A stretch of DNA of 64,000 nucleotides, from contig NW_019154048.1 in NCBI RefSeq assembly GCF_001653235.2, positions 1 to 64,000 on the forward strand, written 5' to 3'. This document shows positions 55,635-64,000 of the stretch, piece after piece. Numbering within the stretch: the stretch's first letter is position 1; the number at the start of each line of letters is the position of its first letter. The position numbers and the translations under genes were made by a program. The notes under the pieces are model-generated. The model saw only the letters and a list, made by a program, of their open reading frames with translations. It was not told where the DNA came from and searched no databases. The stretch comes from Pochonia chlamydosporia 170 (Eukaryota > Ascomycota > Sordariomycetes > Hypocreales > Clavicipitaceae).

Positions 55635-57804
55635 ATGAAAGTGTGGCGACTCGTATCTCGAGTAATTGCCTGGCAGGTCTTGACAGGTACATTTTCCCTC
55701 GCTCAAGTATCGACCGAGAAAACTAACTAGTGGAATAGGAACTGGCTGCGCACAACTCATCGGCATACCAACCGTTCCCTATCACCAATCCTATAGCACG
55801 CTCCCCTTGCAAAACATCAAACACATCGTTATTGACCGGTGCTACGCAAACTACCGTGATAATAACGGCAGCACTCTCATTCCACCCTCTCTACAAGACT
55901 TTGCAACCACCTTTGCCAAAGACTTACACGACACTCTTGGCATCGACGCAAAAGTAGCTGTGCGCAGCAAACCTAGCCCCAATAGCATCTTTCTCACACT
56001 CGGCAAGGCCGGTAACTACATTGATGCGGCAGGGCGACCTACGTCTGAGGGATACACCCTGTCTGCTAATGCACACGGTATTACTGTCACTGGTGCTTCT
56101 CCCCTCGGAGCCTGGTGGGGGACCCGGACTGTCCTTCAGCAAGCACTGCTACACAATGGTACGATTCCCATTGGTATTGGGACGGATTCGCCTGGCTGGG
56201 GAACGCGCGGGATGATGCTCGACTGCGGAAGGCATTTCTACCCCAAGGACTTTTTAATCGAAATGTGCAGCTACATGTCCTTCTTCAAGCAAAATACTTT
56301 CCATTTGCATCTCAGCGATAACCTCTTTGCGTCAGATATAACGCCAATTAACCTTGGCGATGTATACGCTCGTTTTCGCCTCTTCTCAGATAGTCCCGCA
56401 GTCAAGGGGTTAAGCAACTTCGCCAACGAGTCGTATACTCGGTCTGACTTTGACGAAATACAAACCAAGTGTGCAGCAAGGGGCGTCACTATTGTCCCTG
56501 AGATTGAGGCACCAGGGCACGCACTTCCCATTGTGCAGTGGCGGCCGCAGATTGGGTTCAAAGGGGATCTGACACTGTTAAACATTTCGCACCCCGACAC
56601 CATACCCACCATGAAGACAATCTGGAAAGAATTTCTCCCATGGTTCCACAGCAAATATGTTTCCATCGGGGCAGACGAGTACAGCGGCCCCGAATACGAC
56701 TACAAGATGTTCGTCAATAAACTGGCGTCTTTTATAGGGGGTGAATCAGGCAAGTCGATCCGGATATGGGGCACTTTCCCACCCAAGAAGCAGAACGACA
56801 ATGACATCGAGACGTTTCACAATGTGACCATGCAGCACTGGGCGTTTGGTTATGGGAATCCAAGGCAGAGTTACATTGATAGTAACTACAGTGTGATTAA
56901 CTCGGATGAGATGTTTTACATTGTTCTTAAATACGGGGGTTACGCTCGAACAATTGATATCTCCAGAACTTTTACTGGGAATCCAAGCAATAAGGGGAAA
57001 TGGGAGCCGAACATCTTCAGTCTGAAGAGGGCAGCTGATAATGTGGCCAGAGAGGAGAAACTGGTCAGGGGAGCGATTGCGCCCATGTGGAATGACCAAG
57101 GGCCGAACGCGAGTGTGTATTCGGAGGCGTACTATGCGTGGAAGCAAGGGATTCCGGCGCTGGCAGATAAGCAGTGGGGTGGGAATTTGACGAGCGATCA
57201 GTACCCAGACGTATTTGGGAGGTTATTGGCCGCTAACATCCCGGGGGAGAATCTAGAGAGGAGGATCAAGTCAAAGGGCAGCGTGATATTCAACTACACC
57301 GACTTCTCTACTGGCGGTGGGAAAGTCAAAGATTCTTCGCCAAACGGATACAACGCTTCCACGGACTGCCGCTCAAGTCGCCAATCGCTCCAAGTCACGC
57401 CGTCATGCAGTCTAACTATGCCGCTGTCCTCCAAGGGAAGAAACTACACGCTTAGCATCTCGCTCAAGTTAAACAAGTTGCCTGATCCAAACAATACGAC
57501 GCTCCTGTCGGGTGAGGATTCGGCGCTGATGCTCACTCCTAACATTACGCTCTTCGCTTCGGGCAATTACTATAGATTGAATAGGACGGTGGAGTTGGGG
57601 AAGTGGCTGGCCTTGAAGGTTGTTGCTCGTGGTGCGCATACGTATGCTTCCGTGGCGGGGGATGGGAAGGAGAACGAGTTTTTGGCGGGTATTTCGAATG
57701 GAAAGGGGACAGTGTGGAAGGAGATTGCGATTGAAGCGCCCATTAGGAGGGTTGGGGGGTGGGAGGGCGAGTTGAGAGGGTTAGTGTTAAGTGGTGAGGC
57801 TTGA
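55635..57804 (+). CDS. Secreted GH20 beta-N-acetylhexosaminidase-like protein
   Basis: Exons 55635-55686 and 55739-57804, 705 aa. The first exon gives a signal peptide (MKVWRLVSRVIAWQVL). The 52-nt intron (GTACAT...CTAAC...ATAG) is needed because unspliced reading stops. A GH20 N-terminal half-domain is followed by the catalytic barrel: WGTRGMMLDCGRHFYPKDF, FHLHLSDN, VPEIEAPGHALP, and the Asp-Glu pair in SIGADEYSG (about D330-E331), the catalytic motif of substrate-assisted GH20 enzymes. The C-terminal 200 residues look like a concanavalin/laminin-G lectin-like fold. It should release terminal N-acetylhexosamine from chitin oligomers or glycans outside the cell. The gene is intact between two RIP-like blocks. 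Confidence 0.88.
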
Positions 57805-58587
57805 TTCTGTTGTGATGGGATGAGCATGGATTGTTTATACGGTGGTCCGTGATCTGGTGGAGATGGGAGTGGTTCATATGTTAATTAATGTGCCAGTATA
57901 CTAGATGCCCCTGTAACACATAATACTATATTAGGTTGTAATATTACCTGTTTAGATGTGTTATATCAGTAGATACTATAAGATTTAACATCTACTACCA
58001 CAAAACCATCGCAGAATTACATATAGCATAGTTACATGTTCTGCCACAAATATACTTCCCATGCTAAGTATTCTATTAGGTCTTCTCCGTTCCTAAGCCT
58101 AGATATATGCACATGCGCTACTATACTCCAAGTGTTTTGCGTATGCTATAGTTTTATATTTCTGCACTAAACGTAATACTATTGTGAATATAGCAAAGTA
58201 GTAAACTTATTAAAGTCACAGGCATGACAAACTTAGAGGGGTCTAGTACTGTGGCGTTAGAGAGTGCAGGAAAGCAAGTGTATTGAGCTAAAGACTGGTT
58301 AGAGTTATTCTCTGGGCGTTTGTTCCTTAAAACCGGCCTCGCTCCTGTTGCTGTTCTCTCCAATTTTTCTCTTCTTCTTTTTCACTTTACCTCCCCAAGT
58401 CGCAGTTGTAAGAACTTTTCTGCCTAATACTCGGGGCCACCCTCTAGCTCCGTCTATATTGCGCAACACCGGCAGCGGGCAACCTACCTTGTTTAGTGTT
58501 CCAGGAGTGGGTTGCCAGCAAATCTGAGGAGTGCACGCTAACCGTCAGTCTTCTGTAGTTCTTAAACACATTTAATGCCTTGATTAG
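57805..58587. other. 3' flank of GH20 gene
   Basis: TA-rich from about 57890 to 58230, then normal composition to 58570. No gene supported. Confidence 0.4.
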
Positions 58588-58763
58588 GAACAGCCGCAGC
58601 GAGATAGATAAGTATATTATTTAAGAGCTACTTAGGTTATACCATAATAATCCTTTAGCGGGATATTTTAGTATAAAGAGATCTACTAAGCTGCTAAAGC
58701 AGAAGTTCTTCTAGAATTATATAGATAAGAATATAAAAGATTATATCAAGATATATGCTATTT
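58588..58763 (+). mobile_element. Ty3/Gypsy integrase relic
   Basis: Reads RLYHNNPLAGYFSIKRSTKL and then KQKFF-stop-N, matching the H2C2 zinc-binding region of Gypsy integrases (H...PLAGHFG...K...L...FYWP). His is Tyr and Trp is TAG, both expected from C-to-T/G-to-A change. It is cut off by the LTR-like repeat. Confidence 0.6.
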
Positions 58764-59227
58764 TGTTGGCCTAAAACGAACACACCTAAGAGCTTAGAGT
58801 AGCTCGCGTAATACCACACTTACACGCAGCTCGTTAGCAATTTAGTCTAAATTAAATTTCTTCTCTTTAGTCTAAGTAGTTATAACTCTTCTAATTCCCT
58901 AGATTAAATAGTATTTAATTCTTAATTACTTCTATCTTTCTAGAAGACCTTAGCAATATTATTTGGTAGTATACCTCTATAAGGTGTAGCTATTAATAAA
59001 GAAAGGTGCTCTTAGTTAATAAGAGATTTAGTAAGCAAGCATTAAATACACTAAGTAAATAGCTCTAGTTAAGAAAATTGCAGTTAAGTCTATTAGTTAA
59101 GTTTCTAGCTAAAGGGGTTAGAACCTCCCTTTTATTTGTGTGCTAGCTATAAGATCAAATAAAAACACTAAGTCCTCTTTTTCTAGCTCCCTTGTTAGAC
59201 CCCCAAGTGTGAGTAATCCCGCCCACA
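58764..59227. repeat. LTR-like repeat copy 2, 464 bp
   Basis: Starts TGTTGGCCTAAAACG and ends CCCGCCCACA. It is the less mutated partner of 52068-52532, in the same orientation and of nearly the same length. It is a probable solo LTR, since the gene between the copies is unrelated. Confidence 0.72.
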
Positions 59228-59956
59228 TAATATACTAGCATATTATGCAAATAATAAATAGGTACTTAGGCAACTTAATAAATAGGTATAATATATCTAT
59301 AACGGGAACGCTAGGTTTTAATAGGGTAATTTTTCCTTTGTTTAATTGTCTTTAATCCTACTTAATATTTTCTTCTCCCTATTATATATATTAGTAATAA
59401 TACAACCGGACGCAAATAGACCTAACGCTCTAGCAGCTTACTCCTAGCTTTACTTTTCTGGGACTTACTGTAAATTTTAACCTTAAATAACTCTATTAAA
59501 TAGGTTTACTATATTCTAAAAATGCTATAGCCTACTAGCCTTAAATTTCTCTATTAAATAATATATATAACGTGTTATTTTATTGCGAAAATCTCTAATA
59601 AACTCTTATCTAACTTTATTAATAAACTTAACTATAACTATACTAGCGCTAAAATTAAAATTAGTGTAATCTCCCTATAAACTTAACTATAATACTTACC
59701 GCATAAATAATAGGTATGCCTATAAAGAAGATTATAATAATACCTAGAAAATCTAGACTAGTACCTAGTCCTATTATAACTGCTATTATAGTACTACCTA
59801 GCCTAGATAACTATTAGGCTACTACCTCTTTATAATGCGCATTGCTTATCTTACTGTGATAATAAATATATGCTAGTTTCTCTATAATTTCCTAGCAGTT
59901 ATCTATAGATTTATAGTATATAATATACTTCTTCTAGCTTATTATTAATATCTATA
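59228..59956. other. TA-rich DNA
   Basis: Stop-rich and repeat-like. No family recognised. Confidence 0.45.
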
Positions 59957-61939
59957 ACGTGGGTGCATAACAAGCTGGCCACCATAACAAGCTGGCCACC
60001 TAATACAACTATCCTGTAAAGATTCTACAAAAAAATAATAATAACATAGAAAATTAATTAATCTTTACTGCTATCTTCTTTATTAGATGTTTCCACATTA
60101 ATCTAATAAGTTTGCGCGTTATAACTAGTATTGCTATATATACTATACTGCTAACCCTTTATCTTATTATAGGGCTTATAACCTCTAGTCTGGCAATCTT
60201 CCTGCTTTATCTACTCTTCTATATTATTCTAGTCTTAAAGAGCTTATCCCTTAGTAATAGTTATGCTACTGCCTTAATGTAATTGTGTTTTTTTAGCTTT
60301 ATACTGCTTGCTTAGTAGTATATTTGCCTCTTAAAGTTAGTTAACCTCTACCTTTAAGAGAGCTATCTTGTGCATAATACTATATATTCCCTTAGTAATC
60401 TAGTCTATAGCGACTAAAATTAATATTAGTAAGCTTTCCTAATAGTAACTAATTTATCTTTTAATATAGTTAGTCTGTAAAGTTGCCTCTATTAGATTAT
60501 TTAGGGTCTTTAGAACCCACGCGTTTAGTAGCTCTAGTGCCTCTTTAACTGGCATTAGAGTTTATAGCCTTACATCTAGGCGCAATAAGACGCTTTTTAG
60601 ATTAAATAGAATAAGTTCTATGCCTTAAAAAGCTTCCTAAATATTTTCTCTTGTTATTGTAGCTTTAAATGCGGTAAAAAACGCAGGGAAGAAGTTAGCC
60701 TTAGTGATGTGAGTTATATGCGCTCTTATAAGTCCTTTAATTTCTTTGCTGTATGCCTTCTTAAGCAGCCTAAAACAGCTAATATCTAGTAGCTAAAGAA
60801 TATAAGATAAATAAGATAGCATATATAGCGTGATAATCTTGTGGTCTTTATAGAATAACTTAAATGCAGTTAAGTAGTAGCTCTTATGCCTATCTAGGAT
60901 AAGAAGACAGTATGCGCCACAAGTTTAAGGCTAGATATACTTTTTAAAGTGCTAGATCTAATCTATAGCTTTCTTATTTATAGTCTAGCTATTATAAGTT
61001 ATAGAGATTACCTAATCCTTTAGTAGCATGCTATCTTTATACCAGTTTGCCAGGTAATATTGCCCTGTAATAATAATAAATAGCAGGATAGCCTCCCCTT
61101 AAGAATTAATAGATTAAATCACTAAAACCTATTCTCTATTACCTAGCTAAGCTAAGGTTAGCTTCCTATATCTATCTAAGCTTATAATAACTATAGTAGC
61201 TAAGATTATGCCTATTATAAAGCTAGTCTTATTAAAGTTATAGAAATCCTCCTCTAGGATACTATATTTTGCAATAGTATTACGCACAAGCTTAAACTAG
61301 TCTCTAATTAGCTTTAGATCTTCGCATAAGGCCCTCTAGTAGTTATATTTACGCGTAAAACGCATAGTAAGCTCTTTATAGCGCTTAATAAAGTTTAAAG
61401 CCTATTATAGTCCCACCAGAGGCACATTACAATCTACAAGCAGTTAATTTGCTATATCTTATATACTGCTAAGCTAGGGAGAAAATAATCGCGTATCTAG
61501 GTTAAGAATATACTAAATAATTATTAATTCCTCTAGATCTATTAGTTTTTATAAGTTAGGCGTAGTATTGCGTTATACTGTAATGCTGTTTAGACAAGCA
61601 CTAAGTAAGCTATAACTAACATTATAGACCTTTATAATAGCTTAAATGCTTTAGTTTAGGCCTCTTTAAAAAGCCTAACTAGCTAAGATTATTTGACTTT
61701 CTTTGTCTTAAGATTCTATTTTTTTTAGGTGGAGAAATAGATGTTTAAAGGATACTACTTCTATTTGGGTTNNNNNNNNNNCTCTTTAAAAAGCCTAACT
61801 AGCTAAGATTATTTGACTTTCTTTGTCTTAAGATTCTATTTTTTTTAGGTGGAGAAATAGATGTTTAAAGGATACTACTTCTATTTGGGTTGTTGGGTGG
61901 CCAGCTCGTTATGGTGGCCAGCTCGTTATGCACCCACGT
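59957..61939 (-). mobile_element. Fot1/Pot2-type transposon copy B, RIP-like
   Basis: TA duplications lie at 59955-59956 and 61940-61941. The inverted ends start ACGTGGGTGCATAAC and contain a direct double of ATAACAAGCTGGCCACC. The - strand retains a DDE_1 transposase trace: YNFNKTSFIIG in place of YNFDETGF-type, then GNREW, and later the region that holds LL.LDGH in intact relatives, with many TAG/TAA. The span is 1983 bp, or 1863 bp without the 10-N gap and the 110-bp duplicate at 61782-61891. Confidence 0.9.
61662..61891. repeat. Exact 110-bp duplication around a 10-N gap
   Basis: 61662-61771 and 61782-61891 are identical, with N at 61772-61781. This is the form left when two contigs that share an end are placed side by side. 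Confidence 0.95.
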
Positions 61940-62097
61940 TATCTATTAAATAAACTATACTATTACCTTTTCTACTATACTCTCCTTTTATCCTACCTAT
62001 ATAAACTTATACCTAGCATTCTTTTTTGTTATTTAGTTGCAAATAATAGGTATCTTAGGTCTAAGAATAAGTATCTCTTAAAAATTGCGCTCTATTA

Positions 62098-62564
62098 ACG
62101 TAGGTGCATAGCGAGCTGCCCACTATAGTAAGCTGTCCACACAAGCCTACCTTATTAAAAAGGTTCTACAAAAGGGTTAGAAGGCATATTATAATTTATA
62201 AGCAGTTAATTTACTATATCTTATATACTACTAAGTTAGAAAGGAAATAATTGCGCATCTAGGTTAAAAATATACTAAATAATTGCTAATTCCTCTAGAT
62301 CTATTAGTTTTTATAAGTTAGGCGTAGTATTATATTGCGCTATAATGCTATTTAGATAAGCACTAAGTAAGCTATAACTAATATTATAGACCTTTATAAT
62401 AGCTTAAATTCTTTAATTTAGGTCTCTTTAAAAAGCCTAACTAGCTAAGATTATTTGACTTTCTTTGTCTTAAGATTCTATTTTTTTTAGGTGGAGAAAT
62501 AGATGTTTAAAGGATACTACTTCTATTTGGGTTATTGCGTGGCTAGCTTGTTATGCACCCACGT
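62098..62564 (-). mobile_element. Fot1/Pot2-type copy C, internally deleted, 467 bp
   Basis: TA flanks both ends (62096-62097, 62565-62566). Both termini match copies A and B, and the right 350 bp matches the transposase-start side of copy B (62185-62530). The middle of the transposase is absent, which makes it MITE-like. Confidence 0.85.
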
Positions 62565-62566
62565 TA

Positions 62567-63225
62567 CTTATCTATTATTAGTCTTTTCTCTATATGCTAT
62601 AAACTATAATAATTACTCTATATAGCATAGGTATATATTGTCTTATATCTCTCTTATTCTTGCTAGCCCCTTTTTGTGTTTTAGCCTGTTACTCTAACCC
62701 TAACTCTAACTGTAACTCTAACCCTAATCTAGACTCTGACCTAGAAACCTGTTAAAAGTAATCTAAACAAAAAACCCTAACCCTTATACCCTACTGCCTT
62801 ACAAAATTAAAACCTATTTGGTTTGATTACCCTAACAATAACGCCTAGGTGTTACTCGGACTTCACCAGCAGCCTGACAGCCCAGTGCCTCGCGGAGTGG
62901 AACTGATAGTCGAGTCTGACTTCTGCCAGTCTGACTGGTAGTCCAGTCCGTCTCTTCTTCATTCCGACCTTTATTCCGCGGGACAAACCTCCGCGCTGCT
63001 GATTCAGGTTGTACCATCCGTAAGATATCAGGCAGCAATACATACACCAGGCCTACCTTTGGTGCCCGTGAATAACTACAGCCAACTAACGATGATCTTC
63101 TATATTTAATTAACTTATTATAAAGCTGAGATGGCTCCGGTGCTAAGCACAGCGAGCTAACGCCATATGGATCAACAAATCGTCACACCACTCGTTTTAG
63201 TGAGCATTCCACGAGACATTTCAAT
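62567..63225. other. Degenerate telomere-like repeats and transition to normal DNA
   Basis: CTAACCCTAACTCTAACTGT and similar variants occur at 62690-62735, with AACCCTAACCC near 62775. TA-rich DNA ends here and the P450 gene follows. Confidence 0.6.
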
Positions 63226-64000
63226 CTATTGCTCCCGCCTCGACCACTTCAAGAATACATCCTCCGGTTTGTTCATCTGCAGCGTTAGCCTCGGTTGGCT
63301 GTCCATCATTAATTGCACTAGGCCCTCTCTTGCTTGCTCTATAGTTCCTCCGGATGGTATAACCGGATCGACCGTACAGGCCTGGAAGAGTGTTGCAATC
63401 ACCGTCACAAACTCTACCTGGGACATCTTTTGGCCTGGACATACCCGAGGCCCACCAGACCAGGCGAGGAAAATACCACGATCTGGAGTATTAAATTCCG
63501 CCTGCCCTACTTCGTTATCTCCACTCAACCACCGAGAAGGGTTGAATATAGTTGAATCTGCGCCCCAGAACGAGGGGTTGGTTTGCAGGCAGGCGCTATT
63601 TACATATACTGTGCACGGTCCCTTAATATAATGTGTAGCGCTGTTTACTGTAATGCTCTGAGACTCCTTGATGCTGCGGGAAACATGTAGAACCGGTGGG
63701 AACAGTCGGAGCGTCTCGTGCTAGGAAATGTTAGCTAATTTCGTCCACTCTCTCTTGCAGGGTGGGTTTACCATAAGTGCTAAGCATCGGGCCAGCTTTG
63801 GGAATGCTGTGGAGTATTGTACATCGGCCGCTTTAGAAAACTCAAGTACGTGATCAACCTCCTCCTGTATCCAAACTTGCCACTGAGGATATGCTGCAAG
63901 CAGAGTTACAGCGTATGCCATAGTATTGGCGGTTGTATCGAAGCCTGCTGCGGTGAAAATAAACATGTTGCCAGCTAATTCGTCCTCTGTAAGGGTTTGT
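63226..64000 (-). CDS. Cytochrome P450, C-terminal part
   Basis: The gene runs off the right edge. The exon at 63772-64000 carries the I-helix FTAAGFDTTANTMAYAVTLL (oxygen-binding AGxDTT). A 51-nt intron at 63721-63771 (GTAAAC...GCTAAC...CCTAG) joins LALM to HETLRLFPP, which contains the ExxR motif. The last exon has the heme loop FLAWSGGPRVCPGQKM (cysteine ligand) and ends KWSRREQ at 63226. The AWSGGPRxCPGQ form is typical of fungal secondary-metabolism or detoxifying P450s bound to the ER by an N-terminal anchor, which lies outside the window. Substrate unknown. The visible part is intact and the start is unseen. Confidence 0.9.

Noticed and set aside
52068..59227. One LTR retrotransposon bounded by the two LTR-like repeats
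   Set aside because: The space holds an intact GH20 gene and unrelated DNA with no gag-pol order, so they are better read as separate solo LTRs.
1..64000. CRISPR array
   Set aside because: No regular short repeats with unique spacers. The regular arrays are WD40-coding, ankyrin-coding or telomeric, and the host is eukaryotic.

Overview
The window looks like a filamentous ascomycete (Pezizomycotina, probably Sordariomycetes). The clues are short introns of 49-67 nt with GT...AG ends and CTAAC-like branch sites, NACHT-type NLR genes with ankyrin and WD40 repeats, fungal BTB, OrsD (DUF3505) and Zn2Cys6 families, TTAGGG telomere repeats, and very TA-rich blocks in which transposon reading frames are broken by C-to-T/G-to-A changes, as RIP produces. 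It is an accessory, subtelomeric landscape, not a core region.

Layout. 1-2.9 kb: the 3' part of a PNP-NACHT-ankyrin NLR that has decayed into a pseudogene. 4.3-7.8 kb: a 3.5-kb hAT transposon with an intact 853-aa transposase and perfect 30-bp inverted ends. 8.0-9.5 kb: remnants of a RecQ-like helicase (- strand, split by a 562-bp hAT MITE with a perfect 8-bp duplication) and of a dynamin GED (+ strand). 10.3-11.7 kb: a BTB gene broken at an A17 run. 14.9-19.7 kb: a complete three-exon NACHT-WD40 NLR with 13 nearly identical WD40 repeats. 20.5-21.5 kb: a second BTB gene. 22.1-32.2 kb: a telomere-proximal family of OrsD/cysteine-rich proteins in four states: one 1601-aa protein, one fragment, one three-exon 684-aa gene and one 195-aa OrsD-only gene. 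A 243-aa orphan lies among them. 33.9-34.3 kb: a head-to-head telomere junction (TTAGGG array, 15-bp linker, CCCTAA array, with 129 N inside).

Beyond the junction a second subtelomere reads inwards: RIP-like DNA (34.3-37.1), a secreted Ser-rich protein with a Cys-rich EGF-like end (37.1-38.8), a DUF7730-like gene (40.6-41.6), a fold-back MITE (42.7-43.2), a small secreted Cys-rich protein (43.3-43.6), a decayed Zn2Cys6 regulator (46.1-49.1), RIP-like blocks holding three related Fot1/Pot2-type elements, two LTR-like repeats and a Gypsy relic (49.3-54.5 and 58.6-62.7), a secreted GH20 hexosaminidase gene (55.6-57.8) and the 3' end of a cytochrome P450 gene at the right edge.

The most interesting candidate is the OrsD family. 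The 1601-aa member carries, between its OrsD zinc fingers and two C-terminal cysteine modules, a tyrosine-recombinase-like layout (R787, RxxR at 913-916, H956 and Y965, the last two nine residues apart as in classical recombinases). The other members keep only the zinc-binding ends. This suggests a telomere-associated DNA rearranging or mobile system with decayed non-autonomous relatives. That function is inference.

Two assembly matters affect interpretation. The telomere junction may be a scaffolding join of two chromosome ends. The 10-N gap at 61772 is flanked by an exact 110-bp duplication whose removal makes that element the same length (1863 bp) as its sister copy.
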